NCBI RefSeq assembly: GCF_021365465.1
Contig: NZ_CP089932.1
Span: 4,030,001-4,094,000 of the forward strand
Length of the DNA stretch: 64,000 nt
Direction of reading: 5' to 3'
From: Erwinia tracheiphila
Lineage (GTDB): Bacteria > Pseudomonadota > Gammaproteobacteria > Enterobacterales > Enterobacteriaceae
Shown: positions 48,469-60,804 of the stretch, piece by piece
Layout of the letters: each line of letters opens with the position of its first letter
Numbering within the stretch: the first letter of the stretch is position 1
Position numbers and translations under genes: made by a program
Notes under the pieces: generated by a model
Database searches by the model: none
What the model saw: the letters and a program-made list of their open reading frames with translations, nothing else
What the model was told of the DNA's origin: nothing

Positions 48469-48504
48469 AAAAAGGGAGTCAGCTCTCCTTGCTGAACCCC
48501 TTTT
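48469..48504 (-). terminator. Terminator after ispH (probably bidirectional)
   Basis: A long near-perfect stem (AAAAGGGAGTCAGC with GCTGAACCCCTTTT) with a short loop and T runs on both strands, about 47 bases beyond the ispH stop. Confidence 0.75.
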
Positions 48505-48550
48505 CTATTTTCGGCGATTTCCTGTGGTGAAATACTATACGGTGATGAAA

Positions 48551-49504
48551 TTACTGAATTTCCCTGATATCCACCCGCAATTCCTTGGGTACTTCAAAAA
48601 CGATATTCTCTTCCCGGCCAATCAGCTCAATCGCCACTTCACCACCCAGCTCACGGAGTCGCTGAATCACAGCCTGAACCAGCACATCCGGCGCAGACGC
48701 ACCGGCTGTAACACCTACGCGACTTACACCTTTAATCCACTCTTCCTTGATATCATCGGCGGAGCCAATCAGCTGCGCCAGTTTGCCCGCCCGCTGTGCC
48801 AGTTCGGCAAGCCGATTAGAGTTAGAAGAGTTACGCGACCCCACAACCAGCACCACGTCCGCATCTTTCGCCAGCGTACGTACGGCTTCCTGGCGATTAG
48901 CTGTGGCGTAGCAAATATCATCCTTGCGCGGCCCAACGATTTTCGGAAAACGATCGCGCAACGCGCTAATCACTTCATAAGTGTCATCGACCGAAAGCGT
49001 GGTCTGGGTCATAAAACACAGGTTGTCTTCATCTTTTACCCGCAATTTGTAAACGTCAGACGGGCATTCCACCAGATACATTCCCCCTTTGGGGTTGTTG
49101 TACTGGCCCATAGTGCCCTCGACTTCAGGGTGCCCCGCATGGCCAATAAGGATTGCCTCAGTCCCTTTGCGACTGGCACGCGCCACTTCCATATGGACTT
49201 TAGTGACCAGCGGACAGGTCGCATCGAAGAGCATCGTCAGTTCGCGTGCCCGGGCTTGCGCACGCACCGCCTGGGAAACGCCGTGAGCAGAGAAAATCAG
49301 GATCGAACCATCCGGCACTTCTGCAATGTCTTCAATAAAGATGGCCCCACGCTCGCGCAGGCTGTTAACAACATAACGATTATGTACGACTTCATGCCTG
49401 ACATAAATCGGTGCGCCATACATCTCCAGCGCCCGTTCAACAATACTGATAGCACGATCGACACCGGCACAAAAGCCACGGGGGTTAGCCAACAGGATTT
49501 GCAT
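48551..49504 (-). CDS. ispH: 4-hydroxy-3-methylbut-2-enyl diphosphate reductase
   Basis: Last step of the MEP isoprenoid pathway, a 4Fe-4S enzyme giving IPP and DMAPP. It has 317 residues (E. coli 316). The three cluster cysteines are visible in [11 protein letters not shown] (C12), [12 protein letters not shown] (near 96) and [11 protein letters not shown] (near 197). It overlaps fkpB by 20 bases and is last in the ribF-ileS-lspA-fkpB-ispH unit. Confidence 0.96.
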   Translation of the reverse strand: MQILLANPRGFCAGVDRAISIVERALEMYGAPIYVRHEVVHNRYVVNSLRERGAIFIEDIAEVPDGSILIFSAHGVSQAVRAQARARELTMLFDATCPLVTKVHMEVARASRKGTEAILIGHAGHPEVEGTMGQYNNPKGGMYLVECPSDVYKLRVKDEDNLCFMTQTTLSVDDTYEVISALRDRFPKIVGPRKDDICYATANRQEAVRTLAKDADVVLVVGSRNSSNSNRLAELAQRAGKLAQLIGSADDIKEEWIKGVSRVGVTAGASAPDVLVQAVIQRLRELGGEVAIELIGREENIVFEVPKELRVDIREIQ

Positions 49505-49955
49505 TTATCGCCCCCAGTTCCGGGTTAATCTCCAGCACTTCAACATCAAAATGGATTGTTTGTCCGGCAAGAGGATGGTTGAAATCAACCGTGATCGAAT
49601 CACCGGAAATCTCACGAATGACGCCCGGCATTTCATTACCGTCCATGCCACTGAATAACATGATCGCCCCCACCTCCGGCTCCCCTGCCTGGGTAAAGTC
49701 CCGGCGGGAAAAATACTGAATAAGATCGGGACTTGCGGTGCCAAAAGCCGATTCAGGTGCCAGTGAAAAGGCTTTTTTATCACCGACCTTAAGACCCACC
49801 AGCTCGGCCTCCAGTTCCGCTGACAGGCTGCCGTCTCCCAAACTAAATAACGCTGGCTTGCCGTTATTTCGCGTGGACTCCGCCGTCGAACCGTCAGAAA
49901 GCTTCAGGACGAAGTGAACCAGCACGGCGCTGTCGTGCTGTACAGAATCAGTCAT
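49485..49955 (-). CDS. fkpB: FKBP-type peptidyl-prolyl isomerase (SlpA)
   Basis: Cytoplasmic FKBP-like peptidyl-prolyl isomerase with an inserted flap domain. It has 156 residues, slightly longer than the E. coli protein (149) at the C-terminus (GAINANPVG). The FKBP core begins [18 protein letters not shown] and the [20 protein letters not shown] strand region is intact. Ends inside ispH; lspA lies 9 bases upstream. Confidence 0.94.
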   Translation of the reverse strand: MTDSVQHDSAVLVHFVLKLSDGSTAESTRNNGKPALFSLGDGSLSAELEAELVGLKVGDKKAFSLAPESAFGTASPDLIQYFSRRDFTQAGEPEVGAIMLFSGMDGNEMPGVIREISGDSITVDFNHPLAGQTIHFDVEVLEINPELGAINANPVG

Positions 49956-49964
49956 GTGCCGCCC

Positions 49965-50459
49965 TTATTTAGCGTGTTTACTGGCCGGGGTCAGAAAACC
50001 TTCCAGCACAATCAGCGCGGCGCCTACACAGATGCCGCAGTCAGCGATATTAAAGGTGGCAAAATGCCAGTTACCTACATAGAAGTCGATAAAATCGACC
50101 ACGAAGCCATGATAAGCGCGATCAAACAAATTGCCCAGTGCGCCCCCAACGATTAGCGCGTAAGCAATATTGTTGAGCTTCTTACTGGCTTCGCTGCGAT
50201 ACATCATTACCAGTAATACCACAACAATGGCGACCGCGATACCGGCAAAGAACCAGCGCTGCCAGCCCCCTTTATCCGCCAGAAAGCTAAAGGCCGCGCC
50301 ATAATTGTGCGCATAGAAGAAATTGAAAAAAGGCATCACTGACATCGATTCATGCAGCATCAGGGTATTCATAATCCACTGCTTGCTGGCGAAATCGATG
50401 GCAATCACCACCAGCACCAGCCACAGCCAGCGCAATCCTGTTGATAATAATGGCTTCAT
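49965..50459 (-). CDS. lspA: Lipoprotein signal peptidase II
   Basis: Aspartyl protease of the inner membrane that cleaves prolipoproteins (target of globomycin). It has 164 residues, as in E. coli, with four membrane helices. The catalytic aspartates lie in [23 protein letters not shown] (near 111-145), and the first helix carries [12 protein letters not shown]. Its ATG abuts the ileS stop. Confidence 0.96.
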   Translation of the reverse strand: MKPLLSTGLRWLWLVLVVIAIDFASKQWIMNTLMLHESMSVMPFFNFFYAHNYGAAFSFLADKGGWQRWFFAGIAVAIVVVLLVMMYRSEASKKLNNIAYALIVGGALGNLFDRAYHGFVVDFIDFYVGNWHFATFNIADCGICVGAALIVLEGFLTPASKHAK

Positions 50460-53276
50460 TTATGCAAACTTACGCTGTTCGCCAGCGCCCGCAATGTTGG
50501 TGACACAACGACCACAGATGTCCGGATGCTCGGTGCTCTGACCTGAATCAGTAGTGTAATGCCAGCAGCGCGGACACTTCTCACCTTCCGCTTTGTGCAG
50601 GGCAATTTTCAGACCTTTTAGCAGATCGCTTTGCTGGGCTTCTTCCGTCGCCAGGGCGTAATCCGCCACCTGTGCACCGGATGTCAGCAGCACAAAACGG
50701 AGTTCGTCGCCAAGGCTGGTTAATCTTTCCGCCAGCGCCGCGTCAGCATACAACGTGACCGTCGCTTCCAGCGAGCCGCCAATGCGTTTGTCCGCGCGCG
50801 CCTGCTCAATAACTTTATTGACTTCGCTGCGGACTTTGAGCAGCGCAGACCAGAAATCGTCATTCATCACTTCGTGTTCTTCCAGGCTAAAAAGCCCTTC
50901 GTACCACTCTTCGGTGAACACATATTGAGCACGCTTGCCCGGCAGTTCGTTCCATACTTCATCTGCGGTGAACGACAGTACAGGTGCCATCCAGCGTACA
51001 AGGGCCTCCGCGATATGATACAATGCGGTCTGGCAGCTGCGACGTGCCAGGCCATCAGCTTTCGCCGTGTACTGACGATCTTTGATGATATCGAGATAGA
51101 ACGAACCCATTTCCACCGAACAAAACTGCATCAGACGTTGCACGACTTCATGGAAATCATAACGGGCGTAAGAATCGATAATGTCGTTCTGCGCGGCCAG
51201 CGCGCAGCCTACGGCCCAGCGATCCAACACCACCATATCTTCAGCTTTGACGCTGTCTGTTTCCGGGTTGAAACCATTCAGGTTAGCCAGCAGAAAACGG
51301 GCGGTATTACGGATACGGCGATAGGCGTCCGCTGCCCGCTTGAGGATTTCATCTGAAACCGCCATTTCGCCGGAATAGTCGGTGGAAGCCACCCACAGGC
51401 GTAAAATGTCACCGCCCAGTTTGTTCATGACATCCTGTGGCGAAACGGTGTTACCGATGGATTTCGACATTTTACGCCCCTGACCATCTACGGTGAAACC
51501 GTGCGTCAGAACCTGGCGATAGGGGGCTTTGCCCTTCATTGCCGTTGAAATCATCAAAGATGACATAAACCAGCCGCGATGCTGATCCGACCCTTCCAGA
51601 TAGATATCCGGTGTATGGCCCGAAAACTCCGGACGGGCATCTACTACGGAGTAACTGGTGGATCCAGAATCAAACCACACGTCCAGCGTGTCAGGCACTT
51701 TGACGTAGTTTTCCGCCTCTGCCCCCATTAATTCCGTTGCGTCAAGATCCCACCAGGCCTGGATGCCATCCTGCTCAACCCGCTGCGCGACTTTTTCCAT
51801 GAGTGGCAGGGTATTCGGGTGCAGCTGCTCGGTGTCTTTGTGGACAAAGAGCGCCATCGGCACGCCCCAGGTACGCTGGCGTGAGATACACCAGTCAGGT
51901 CGATTGGCCACCATCGATTCGATTCGCGCCTGTCCCCAGTCGGGGATCCACTGTACGCCTTTGATCTCTTTCAACGACTGTTCGCGCAGACCTTGCTGAT
52001 CCATGCTGATAAACCACTGCGGGGTGGCGCGGAAAATAATCGGCGTTTTGTGACGCCAGCAGTGAGGGTAGCTGTGCAGCAGTTTTTCAACGTGCAACAA
52101 TGCGTTCTTCTCACGCAGCAGCTCAACCATCAGATCGTTGGCTTTCAAAACGTTGATGCCGTCAAGGCCAGGGCAGGTCCCCGGCAGATAATTGCCATCT
52201 GGCCCGACCGGATTCGCCGCGTCAATACCGTATTTCTGACAGATAATATAGTCATCAGGGCCGTGCGCTGGCGCGGTATGCACTGCTCCCGTACCGGCAT
52301 CCAGGGTAACGTGTTCACCGAGGATCACAACTGACGTCAGATTGAGGAAAGGATGCGTGAAGCCCATCAGCTCAAGCGTGGCACCTTTGGTTTCACCCAG
52401 CACCTGCCATTGCGCGATCCCGGCACGTTTCATCACGCTTTCAACCAAATCTTTCGCGAGGATCAGCACACGTCCTTCAATTTGCACCAGCTGATAGTCA
52501 AACTCAGGATGAAGCGAGATTGCGCGGTTAGCGGGCATGGTCCAGGGGGTGGTCGTCCAGATAACCAGTGAAACCGGCCCTTCAGCGTTGACGGCACCAA
52601 ATTTTTCCATTACCGCATTTTTGTCAACGGCATTAAACATCACGTCAATGGACGGGGAGGTTTTGTCATAGTACTCAACTTCCGCCTCAGCCAGTGCTGA
52701 ACGGCAATCCAGACACCAGTGCACCGGCTTCGCGCCTTTGTGCAGATGGCCGTTACCGATAATTTTTCCTAAGGCCCGGATGATATTAGCTTCCGTTTTG
52801 AAATCCATCGTCAGGTACGGACGATCCCAGTCCCCTAAAACCCCGAGGCGGATAAAATCTTTTTTCTGCGCTTCAACCTGCTCGACCGCATAGAGACGGC
52901 AGGCTTCACGAAACTCAGCCGCCGTGACTTTCTCACCCGGCTTGCCGATCATTTGCTCTACTTTATGTTCGATAGGCAAACCGTGGCAGTCCCATCCGGG
53001 AACATATGGCGAATCAAAGCCCGCCATGCCTTTTGACTTGACAATAATGTCTTTCAGAATCTTGTTGACCGAGTGACCAATATGAATGCTGCCGTTTGCA
53101 TAGGGAGGGCCATCGTGCAGGATAAAGGTTTTTTTCCCTTTTTTGGCGTTGCGGATAATGCCGTAGAGATTATCATCATACCAGCGCTGCAACATTCCCG
53201 GCTCGCGTTTGGCGAGGTCGCCACGCATCGGGAATCCCGTTTCCGGCAAATTCAGGGTAGATTTATAGTCACTCAT
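50460..53276 (-). CDS. ileS: Isoleucyl-tRNA synthetase
   Basis: Class I aminoacyl-tRNA synthetase with editing of valine. It has 938 residues, as in E. coli. HIGH-type motif [14 protein letters not shown] (near 57-70), KMSKS in [10 protein letters not shown] (near 601), and the C-terminal zinc ribbon CPRCWHYT...CGRC are intact; the CP1 editing domain lies between. It follows ribF by 30 bases. Confidence 0.97.
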   Translation of the reverse strand: MSDYKSTLNLPETGFPMRGDLAKREPGMLQRWYDDNLYGIIRNAKKGKKTFILHDGPPYANGSIHIGHSVNKILKDIIVKSKGMAGFDSPYVPGWDCHGLPIEHKVEQMIGKPGEKVTAAEFREACRLYAVEQVEAQKKDFIRLGVLGDWDRPYLTMDFKTEANIIRALGKIIGNGHLHKGAKPVHWCLDCRSALAEAEVEYYDKTSPSIDVMFNAVDKNAVMEKFGAVNAEGPVSLVIWTTTPWTMPANRAISLHPEFDYQLVQIEGRVLILAKDLVESVMKRAGIAQWQVLGETKGATLELMGFTHPFLNLTSVVILGEHVTLDAGTGAVHTAPAHGPDDYIICQKYGIDAANPVGPDGNYLPGTCPGLDGINVLKANDLMVELLREKNALLHVEKLLHSYPHCWRHKTPIIFRATPQWFISMDQQGLREQSLKEIKGVQWIPDWGQARIESMVANRPDWCISRQRTWGVPMALFVHKDTEQLHPNTLPLMEKVAQRVEQDGIQAWWDLDATELMGAEAENYVKVPDTLDVWFDSGSTSYSVVDARPEFSGHTPDIYLEGSDQHRGWFMSSLMISTAMKGKAPYRQVLTHGFTVDGQGRKMSKSIGNTVSPQDVMNKLGGDILRLWVASTDYSGEMAVSDEILKRAADAYRRIRNTARFLLANLNGFNPETDSVKAEDMVVLDRWAVGCALAAQNDIIDSYARYDFHEVVQRLMQFCSVEMGSFYLDIIKDRQYTAKADGLARRSCQTALYHIAEALVRWMAPVLSFTADEVWNELPGKRAQYVFTEEWYEGLFSLEEHEVMNDDFWSALLKVRSEVNKVIEQARADKRIGGSLEATVTLYADAALAERLTSLGDELRFVLLTSGAQVADYALATEEAQQSDLLKGLKIALHKAEGEKCPRCWHYTTDSGQSTEHPDICGRCVTNIAGAGEQRKFA

Positions 53277-53306
53277 CAGATTCTCGATTCCGTATTTCGC
53301 TTCTGT

Positions 53307-54245
53307 TTAAAGCGGTGTCTTCAGCCCAAAAAACTGTCTGGCAGTCACCACATCTTTCGCAATTTGTTCTTTCAGCGTATCCAGTGAAGAAAAACGCTGC
53401 TCGTTACGTATTTTTTGCCGCAACACCACATCTATATGGCGACCGTACAGATTCATTGCAATATCCAGCAAATGGACTTCAAGCTGTTGGCGCACACCGG
53501 ACACCGTGGGACGGCTACCGATGTTGGCCACGCCGGGGACAGCGTTGTCGCCTAAACCATAAACCTCAACGGCAAATACACCCTTTACTGGCGTAACAGA
53601 ACGTCTGAGCGGCAAATTAGCCGTAGGGAAACCTATGGTCCTGCCAAGCGCATCGCCACGCACCACGCGCCCTGAAATGCTAAAGGGATGCCCGAGAAGC
53701 GACGCGGCCAACGACAAATCGTCTGCGGCCAGCGCCTGGCGAACTGCCGTACTGCTAATGCGCTTGCCATCATCACAGAAGGTTTGTGTACTGATCACAT
53801 CAAAGCGGTATTTCGTACCGGCTTGCTGTAATAGCTGGAAATCCCCTTCCCGGCGTGCGCCAAAACGAAAATCATCCCCCACCACAAGGAATCTAACGTC
53901 CAGCTTATTCACCAGTAAATCAGTGATAAAACTCTCTGCCGTCTGCGCGGCAAAACGATGGTCAAAACGCACGCACAATACCGAATCCACACCCGCTTCA
54001 CCCAGATAGCGCAGTTTTTCACGCAGGCGCGTCAGACGTGGCGGCGATTTGTTGGCCTTAAACAGCTCAGGCGGCTGTGGCTCGAACAACATGACCACGA
54101 CCGGCAAATTACGCTGACGCCCTTCTGCGCACAGTCGTGCCAGCAGAGCCTGGTGACCGCGATGTACGCCATCGAAATTGCCAATGGTCAGTACGCAGCA
54201 CCGGTGCTGTTCCCTGAGATTATGTATGCCGCGGATAAACTTCAT
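53307..54245 (-). CDS. ribF: Bifunctional riboflavin kinase/FMN adenylyltransferase
   Basis: Makes FMN then FAD. It has 312 residues (E. coli 313). N-terminal adenylyltransferase domain with GNFDGVHRGHQALL (22-35) and the FRFGARREG motif; C-terminal flavokinase domain with GRTIGFPTANLP and GVFAVEVYG. First gene of the ribF-ileS-lspA-fkpB-ispH operon, divergent from rpsT. Confidence 0.96.
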   Translation of the reverse strand: MKFIRGIHNLREQHRCCVLTIGNFDGVHRGHQALLARLCAEGRQRNLPVVVMLFEPQPPELFKANKSPPRLTRLREKLRYLGEAGVDSVLCVRFDHRFAAQTAESFITDLLVNKLDVRFLVVGDDFRFGARREGDFQLLQQAGTKYRFDVISTQTFCDDGKRISSTAVRQALAADDLSLAASLLGHPFSISGRVVRGDALGRTIGFPTANLPLRRSVTPVKGVFAVEVYGLGDNAVPGVANIGSRPTVSGVRQQLEVHLLDIAMNLYGRHIDVVLRQKIRNEQRFSSLDTLKEQIAKDVVTARQFFGLKTPL

Positions 54246-54484
54246 GGCTGGCTCAAATTTGTGGAAATCAGCGGATTATACCTTGTACAGCGGTGAAGGT
54301 TAACCCGCGAATGTGGCTTTACGTTGATTCAAGGGTCGCTTTTTCTGTCAGGGGTCGAATGAATTCTCCGTATAGATTTTTATTGTGAATAAGCTGTATT
54401 CATTTGGACGAAGCTGATAGAATCTTGCGCCATCGAAACGTAACCAGGTGCCGCTCGCAACGGCGCTTATTTTGCACAAATCCA

Positions 54485-54513
54485 TTGACAACCTTGGGCG
54501 AAAGAGGCATATT
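54485..54513 (+). promoter_or_regulatory. rpsT promoter
   Basis: TTGACA (54485-54490), 17-base spacer and CATATT (54508-54513), closely resembling the E. coli rpsT proximal promoter (TTGACAACCTT). It lies about 47 bases upstream of the rpsT start. The rest of the ribF-rpsT interval holds no gene. Confidence 0.75.
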
Positions 54514-54526
54514 CCTCGGCCTTTGA

Positions 54527-54823
<297 letters not shown>

Positions 54824-54855
54824 TTGCCACGCTGTTAATCCCGCTTTGAAAAAGA

Positions 54856-54877
54856 AACCGCCCGTGGCGGTTTTTTT
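54856..54877 (+). terminator. Terminator of rpsT
   Basis: ACCGCC, loop CGT, GGCGGT and seven T, about 33 bases after rpsT. The 210 bases after it up to nhaA hold no gene; in E. coli nhaR lies between nhaA and rpsT, but no LysR-type sequence is seen here. Confidence 0.9.
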
Positions 54878-55089
54878 GTCTCGCGTTTGTGTTTTATGTT
54901 CAGCCTGAGACAGTATGTGACTGCGTTGAGTTTACAAATGCAGTTGTACTCCACCAGCAGGCAAAACTCACCGGCTGCTCTTGCAGTTATCCAGCCAGAC
55001 ATTGGTTTTAACACATTGAATTAACTCAAAAACCCGGTCAGAACAGGACTGATACTCACCCGCGCAGTCGCACCGCCATGAAAAACACC

Positions 55090-56250
55090 CTAACGAAATT
55101 TTAACCTCAACAAGGTATAACCCACCACGGCGGAAATCACTGAGCCTGTCAGGATACCCAACTTCGCCAGTTTTATCATTTCCAGATGCGCATTATCAAA
55201 AGCAAGTGAAGCTATGAATATCGACATGGTAAAGCCGATACCACAAAGCACACCGATGGCAACGATATCGCCCATTTGAGTTCCACGGGGCAACGCGGCA
55301 ATTCGCAGCTTAACTGCCAGCCAACAAATCAGGGCGATGCCGAGCGGCTTGCCAATAAACAGGCCGAAGATAATGCCCAGTGGCACACTCATAAACAACT
55401 CCCCCAACGAGACGTCACTTAAAGAAACGCCCGCATTAGCAAAAGCAAACAGCGGAAGGATGAGCCAGCTGACCCACGGTGCCAGGCTGTGTGCAAGATG
55501 AGTGGCTGGCGAATGGCCTTTTTGTTCTGTCAGGGGGATAAAAAAACCGACGATCACGCCAGCCAGGGTAGCGTGCACGCCAGATTTCAATATTGCTATC
55601 CATAGCACAATGCCAGGCAGCATATAAACCAACAGGTTCCGCACGCCACAGCGATTGAGCAGAGCCAGTACCATGACAGCGCCGACAGCATAACAGAGCG
55701 GCATGGCTGCAAGGTGTTGAGTGTAAAAGAAAGCAATAATCAGAATGGCACCCAGGTCATCAATCACCGCCAGCGCCATCAGAAATATTTTCAGGGCAGG
55801 TGGAATGCGGCTCCCCAGCAGTGCCAAAATTCCCAGAGCGAAAGCAATATCGGTGGCCGTTGGGATAGCCCATCCACGAAGTGCCAGCGCATCGCTGTGA
55901 TTGAGCAGTGCAAATATCGCCCCCGGCGCGATCATGCCTCCCACCGCTGCAATCAGCGGAAACATTGCACGCTGGCGGGACGCCAGAGAACCGGATACCA
56001 GCTCCTGCTTCACCGCCAGGCCAATCATTAAAAAGAACAGCGCCATCAGAGCATCGTTGATCCACAGCAGCACGTTTTTATTGATATCCAGCGCCCCAAA
56101 ACGCAATTCGACTGGTGCTGTAAGGATGGTCTGGTAGCTTTGCTGAGTGGCAGCGTTGTTCGCCATCACCATGGCGGCCATTGCTGCCAGAATCAATATC
56201 ACACCGCCCGTAGCCTCATTGCCGATTATCCGTTTAAGTGCTGATTTCAT
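55090..56250 (-). CDS. nhaA: Na+/H+ antiporter NhaA with altered pH-sensor residues
   Basis: Electrogenic sodium/proton antiporter of the inner membrane, 12 helices. With the ATG at 56250 (AGGA upstream) it has 386 residues (E. coli 388). Ion-binding residues are kept: TATDIAFA (D133), VIDDLGA (D163, D164) and IGKPLGI (K300). The cytoplasmic pH-sensor cluster is not: E. coli GLEVKREL is GLAVKQEL (E78A, R81Q), and KRLEHVLHPW is [10 protein letters not shown] (K249T, E252A, H256A); H253 is kept. Activity or its pH dependence may differ. nhaR is absent from the locus. Numbering is E. coli, aligned by eye. Confidence 0.93.
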   Translation of the reverse strand: MKSALKRIIGNEATGGVILILAAMAAMVMANNAATQQSYQTILTAPVELRFGALDINKNVLLWINDALMALFFLMIGLAVKQELVSGSLASRQRAMFPLIAAVGGMIAPGAIFALLNHSDALALRGWAIPTATDIAFALGILALLGSRIPPALKIFLMALAVIDDLGAILIIAFFYTQHLAAMPLCYAVGAVMVLALLNRCGVRNLLVYMLPGIVLWIAILKSGVHATLAGVIVGFFIPLTEQKGHSPATHLAHSLAPWVSWLILPLFAFANAGVSLSDVSLGELFMSVPLGIIFGLFIGKPLGIALICWLAVKLRIAALPRGTQMGDIVAIGVLCGIGFTMSIFIASLAFDNAHLEMIKLAKLGILTGSVISAVVGYTLLRLKFR

Positions 56251-56681
56251 GACATCTTTTCCTGATGAGAGCTGAAGTCGAGAGGGCATATCATACGCGT
56301 GCAGGCTGTGGGGAAAAACAGTTAATGCGCGACTCAGGGCCGATAGATGTCGTTTTTTAAAAACTGTTTAGTTCTCAACTTTCACAGGAAGCGACGTTGA
56401 GACACACCACCGGGATATCCTAACGATTCTTAGAAAAGCCGCTGCTTGTGCTGCCAGATTTTAAATCTACAAATAATAAGGCCCAGCCAGAACCTGTTGA
56501 TAGCCACGCCTACATGACGTAATCAGCAGACTTTACAGAAGGCGGCAGTGATTACCCTGCACCGGGGTGTACTAAAAACCTTAGAAGGGAGTGAGGGTCT
56601 GTGAGGCAAGAGCCAAAACCGAAGACAACGAGGCGCGATAACCATGTTGACAGAGCGTGGTTTTAATTTTTGCAATAAAAA
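56251..56681. other. nhaA-dnaJ intergenic region
   Basis: About 430 bases. Promoter region of nhaA at its left side; nothing else was recognised before the dnaJ terminator. Confidence 0.4.
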
Positions 56682-56711
56682 AACGGACGATCTTAAGACC
56701 GTCCGTTCATC
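56682..56711 (-). terminator. Terminator of dnaKJ
   Basis: On the minus strand ACGGACGGTCTT and AAGATCGTCCGT form a long stem followed by seven T, about 16 bases after the dnaJ stop. Confidence 0.9.
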
Positions 56712-56726
56712 AGGGTGCCCGTATAA

Positions 56727-57860
56727 TTATCGGGTCAAATCGTCAAAGAACTTCTTCACGCCGTCGAAAAAGTTTTTTGACCGCGGGCTGTTTTTTTCAC
56801 CGCTCGGGCCACCAAAGCTCTCTTCAAGCTCACGCAACAGAGACTTTTGCTTATCACTAAGGCTGACCGGCGTTTCCACCACCACCCGACAAAGCAGATC
56901 GCCCTGTGCGCCACCACGAACTGATTTCACCCCTTTGCCACGCATGCGGAACAACTTACCGGTCTGGGTTTCAGACGGCACTTTCAGCTTGACACGACCG
57001 TCCAGGGTAGGCACTTCGATCTCACCACCCAGTGCAGCCATAGCGAAATTAATCGGGACTTCACAGTAGAGGTTATTTTCTTCACGTTCAAAGATAGGAT
57101 GTTTGCGCACCGAAACCTGAACGTAAAGATCGCCCGCAGGCGCACCGTGCTCGCCAGCTTCGCCTTCGCCACTCAGACGGATACGGTCACCAGTATCCAC
57201 ACCTGCCGGGATTTTCACCGACAAGGTTTTGGATTTTTCCACGCGTCCATGTCCGTGGCAGGCATTGCACGGATCTTTGATTATCGAACCGCGACCGTGA
57301 CAGGCAGGACAAGTCTGCTGTACGGTGAAGAAGCCCTGACGCATCTGCACCTGCCCCTGGCCGTGACAGGTTGGGCAACTCTGAGGCTGCGTCCCCGGCT
57401 TCGATCCGCTTCCGTGGCATTTATCACACTCTTCGAGAGTAGGGATACGGATCTCTTTGGACACGCCGCGGACAGCTTCGTCCAGCGTCAGCTCCATGTT
57501 ATAGCGTAAATCGGCACCGCGTGCGGCACGCTGCTGACGGCGGCCCCCGCCAAAAATGTCACCGAACACGTCGCCAAAGATATCGCTGAAATCAGCGCCA
57601 CCGCCGCCAAAACCGCCACCACCCATGCCGCCCTGTTCGAACACTGCATGACCATACTGATCGTAAGCAGCGCGCTTCTGCGGATCGGTGAGGATTTCGT
57701 AAGCTTCTTTAACTTCTTTAAATTTAGCCTCGGATTCTTTATCACCTGGATTGCGGTCAGGATGATATTTCATCGCCAGGCGTTTGTAGGCCTTTTTGAT
57801 TTCACGCTCTTCCGATGACCTGGAAACGCCCAAAATCTCGTAATAGTCTTTTTTCGCCAT
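56727..57860 (-). CDS. dnaJ: Chaperone DnaJ (Hsp40)
   Basis: Co-chaperone that delivers substrates to DnaK and stimulates its ATPase. It has 377 residues (E. coli 376): J domain (1-70) with HPD in [10 protein letters not shown], Gly/Phe-rich segment (about 75-105), four zinc motifs ([32 protein letters not shown], about 145-205), two beta-barrel domains and a dimer tail. It follows dnaK after about 106 bases and shares the heat-shock promoter. Confidence 0.97.
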   Translation of the reverse strand: MAKKDYYEILGVSRSSEEREIKKAYKRLAMKYHPDRNPGDKESEAKFKEVKEAYEILTDPQKRAAYDQYGHAVFEQGGMGGGGFGGGGADFSDIFGDVFGDIFGGGRRQQRAARGADLRYNMELTLDEAVRGVSKEIRIPTLEECDKCHGSGSKPGTQPQSCPTCHGQGQVQMRQGFFTVQQTCPACHGRGSIIKDPCNACHGHGRVEKSKTLSVKIPAGVDTGDRIRLSGEGEAGEHGAPAGDLYVQVSVRKHPIFEREENNLYCEVPINFAMAALGGEIEVPTLDGRVKLKVPSETQTGKLFRMRGKGVKSVRGGAQGDLLCRVVVETPVSLSDKQKSLLRELEESFGGPSGEKNSPRSKNFFDGVKKFFDDLTR

Positions 57861-57966
57861 TCTGGTATCCTGCCCTTAGCATACGTTCACGGGCGTGGAG
57901 AAACTCCTACGCCCGTGGGTTTAATCAGTGCTCACTATCTGAGCACCTTGCCCGGCTTGAGGGCGA

Positions 57967-59880
57967 CTATTTTTTGTTATCTTTCACTTCTTCAAATTCA
58001 GCATCGACAACATCGTCATCTTTTTTAGCCGCCGCGTCAGTTGCATCCGCTGCGCCACTGGCTGCCTGCTGTTGAGCAAATTCCATCAGCTTGCTGGATA
58101 CCTGAATCAGCGCCTGCATTTTTGCCTCAATTTCCGCTTTGTCTTCACCTTTTAGCGCCGTCTTCAGCTCGGTCAGGGCAGCTTCGACAGGTACCTTGTT
58201 CTCTTCAGGCAATTTATCACCAGCTTCATCCAGCTGCTTACGGGTGCTGTGGGACAGGTGATCGGCCTGGTTGCGGGTTTGAACCAGCTCTTCGAACTTG
58301 CGATCAGATTCTGAGTTTGCTTCAGCATCACGAACCATTTTTTCGATTTCGTCATCATTCAGGCCAGAAGAGGCTTTAATGGTGATCTTCTGCTCTTTGC
58401 CACTGTTTTTGTCCTTCGCTGAAACGTGCAGAATACCGTCCGCATCAATGTCGAAGGTTACTTCTACCTGAGGCATACCACGAGGTGCTGGCTGGATACC
58501 GTCAAGGTTAAACTGACCCAACGATTTGTTGTCGGCGGCACGCTTACGCTCACCCTGCACCACATGAATGGTTACCGCCGACTGGTTATCTTCTGCGGTG
58601 GAAAACACCTGGCTATGCTTGGTTGGGATAGTGGTGTTTTTGCTAATCAGCGACGTCATCACGCCACCCATGGTTTCAATACCCAGAGAAAGCGGCGTGA
58701 CATCCAGCAGCAGCAGGTCTTTCACGTCACCCGCCAGCACACCGCCCTGAACCGCAGCACCTACCGCTACGGCTTCATCAGGGTTGACGTCTTTGCGTGG
58801 TTCTTTACCAAAGAATTCAGCCACTTTCGCCTGCACCATTGGCATACGGGTCTGACCACCTACCAGGATAACATCATTGATGTCAGATACCGGCAGACCA
58901 GCATCCTGCAAAGCAACCTTCAGCGGCTCGATAGAGCGAGTCACCAGATCTTCAACCAGAGATTCGAGTTTTGCACGGGTCACTTTGATGTTCAGGTGTT
59001 TAGGACCGGCCGCATCAGCAGTGATATACGGCAGATTAACATCTGTCTGCTGGGCAGAAGACAGCTCGATTTTCGCTTTCTCGGCAGCCTCTTTCAGACG
59101 CTGCATTGCCAGCGGATCGTTGTGCAGATCGATGCCCTGATCCTTTTTGAATTCTGCAACGAGATAGTTAATCATACGGCTATCGAAGTCCTCACCGCCG
59201 AGGTGAGTATCGCCGTTGGTTGCCAGCACTTCAAAAGTTTTTTCACCGTCCACTTCGTCAATTTCAATAATGGAAATATCGAAGGTCCCGCCACCGAGGT
59301 CATAAACCGCGATGGTGCGGTTGCCCTGGCCTTTATCCATACCGTAAGCCAGTGCTGCAGCAGTAGGCTCGTTAATAATACGTTTTACGTCCAGACCAGC
59401 AATACGACCAGCATCTTTGGTTGCCTGGCGCTGCGCATCGTTAAAATAGGCAGGGACAGTAATGACGGCTTCTGTCACCGTCTCACCCAGATAATCTTCC
59501 GCCGTTTTCTTCATTTTTTTCAGCACTTCCGCAGAAACCTGAGGAGGTGCTATTTTCTGTCCCTTAACATCTAACCAGGCATCGCCGTTGTCAGCACCAA
59601 CGATCTGATAAGGCATGATTTTAATATCACGCTGAACTTCTTCGTCCTGGAAACGACGACCAATCAGACGTTTGATCGCAAACAGGGTATTCTGCGGGTT
59701 GGTAACGGCCTGTCGTTTAGCGGGCTGACCAACCAGCGTTTCGCCGTCCTGGGTGTAGGCGATGATCGACGGTGTGGTACGATCACCTTCAGCATTCTCA
59801 AGCACGCGCGCCTTGCCGCCATCCATAATCGCAACACATGAGTTAGTTGTACCCAAGTCAATACCAATAATCTTGCCCAT
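57967..59880 (-). CDS. dnaK: Chaperone DnaK (Hsp70)
   Basis: ATP-driven Hsp70 chaperone. It has 637 residues (E. coli 638): nucleotide-binding domain starting [14 protein letters not shown], with [14 protein letters not shown] near 193, the DVTPLSLG linker near 390, the substrate-binding beta domain and the lid, ending EEVKDNKK. First gene of the heat-shock operon dnaKJ. A sigma-32 promoter lies about 120 bases upstream. Confidence 0.98.
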   Translation of the reverse strand: MGKIIGIDLGTTNSCVAIMDGGKARVLENAEGDRTTPSIIAYTQDGETLVGQPAKRQAVTNPQNTLFAIKRLIGRRFQDEEVQRDIKIMPYQIVGADNGDAWLDVKGQKIAPPQVSAEVLKKMKKTAEDYLGETVTEAVITVPAYFNDAQRQATKDAGRIAGLDVKRIINEPTAAALAYGMDKGQGNRTIAVYDLGGGTFDISIIEIDEVDGEKTFEVLATNGDTHLGGEDFDSRMINYLVAEFKKDQGIDLHNDPLAMQRLKEAAEKAKIELSSAQQTDVNLPYITADAAGPKHLNIKVTRAKLESLVEDLVTRSIEPLKVALQDAGLPVSDINDVILVGGQTRMPMVQAKVAEFFGKEPRKDVNPDEAVAVGAAVQGGVLAGDVKDLLLLDVTPLSLGIETMGGVMTSLISKNTTIPTKHSQVFSTAEDNQSAVTIHVVQGERKRAADNKSLGQFNLDGIQPAPRGMPQVEVTFDIDADGILHVSAKDKNSGKEQKITIKASSGLNDDEIEKMVRDAEANSESDRKFEELVQTRNQADHLSHSTRKQLDEAGDKLPEENKVPVEAALTELKTALKGEDKAEIEAKMQALIQVSSKLMEFAQQQAASGAADATDAAAKKDDDVVDAEFEEVKDNKK

Positions 59881-60002
59881 CTGAACGTCTCCACTTAAAT
59901 TCGTTGTAAATCAGGTTATGCACACTTAATGCGGTCTGTTTTCGTTATTTCAACGCCTGACGCCGCGCTTTTTTCCGGGCACATATCCTCGGATGCCAAA
60001 TA

Positions 60003-60030
60003 AGATGGGGACGTCCTTAAGCGCATCAAG
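60003..60030 (-). promoter_or_regulatory. sigma-32 heat-shock promoter of dnaKJ
   Basis: Minus strand: CTTGATG (60030-60024), a 13-base spacer and CCCCATCT (60010-60003), matching the sigma-32 consensus CTTGAAA-N13-CCCCATNT and the E. coli dnaK P1 promoter, which also has CTTGATG. Confidence 0.92.
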
Positions 60031-60182
60031 GGGCAAAATAAAAATTTTTTAAAATTTATGGTTCTTCATATCAACATTCACGCTCCGGTAGCTTATTATC
60101 ATGCAGCGCGCTGGCGACGCAGGCTGGGTCAGCGTTACACTACCTTACTTTTTTCATTTATCTGTGATTTCACGGAGCATTT

Positions 60183-60752
60183 ATGCACACCAATACGCTG
60201 GCAAATCCCGCGCCTTTAGGGCTGATGGGTTTTGGCATGACCACTGTTTTACTCAATCTTCATAACGCAGGTTTTTTTCCATTAACCTCAACCATTATCA
60301 GCATGGGAATTTTTTTTGGTGGCCTGGCGCAAATTATTGCCGGGCTGCTGGAATATAAAAAAGGCAATACCTTTGGCTTGACGGCATTTACCGCCTACGG
60401 TTGCTTCTGGCTGAGTCTGGTAGGCATTATCGTGCTGCCCAAAATGGCGCTGGCTGGACCAACCGATGCCACCATGCTGGGGGTTTACCTGGCGCTGTGG
60501 GGTATTTTCACGCTGTTTATGTTCTTTGGTACATTAAAGGCTAACCGCGCGTTGCAGTTTGTCTTTGCCAGCCTGACCATACTGTTCTTCCTGCTTGCCT
60601 GGGGAAATATCGCAGGTAATCATAGCGTATTGGTCTTTGCGGGCTATATCGGCATTATCTGTGGGGCAAGCGCAATTTATCTGGCCATGGCTGAAGTGAT
60701 CAACGAGCAGTTAGGATGCCAGGTGCTACCGGTTGGTGAACATCATCGTTAA
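60183..60752 (+). CDS. satP: Acetate/succinate-proton symporter (YaaH)
   Basis: Inner-membrane carrier for acetate and succinate, GPR1/FUN34/YaaH family. It has 189 residues (E. coli 188) with six helices. The family signature [14 protein letters not shown] lies at residues 8-21, and GTFTLFMF-type helix IV and [17 protein letters not shown] follow. Divergent from dnaK, as in E. coli. Confidence 0.94.
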   Translation: MHTNTLANPAPLGLMGFGMTTVLLNLHNAGFFPLTSTIISMGIFFGGLAQIIAGLLEYKKGNTFGLTAFTAYGCFWLSLVGIIVLPKMALAGPTDATMLGVYLALWGIFTLFMFFGTLKANRALQFVFASLTILFFLLAWGNIAGNHSVLVFAGYIGIICGASAIYLAMAEVINEQLGCQVLPVGEHHR

Positions 60753-60804
60753 TTCCTCGTGGGTGCCAGCAGTGCCTGTCTTTACACGATATGCGTGAGA
60801 CAGC

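Noticed and set aside
48524..49528. A 334-codon open frame on the plus strand
   Set aside because: Antisense shadow of ispH, which is unmistakable on the minus strand.
58426..59574. A 382-codon open frame on the plus strand
   Set aside because: Antisense to dnaK over its whole length; long antisense frames are usual opposite GC-biased codons and there is no ribosome site or family match.
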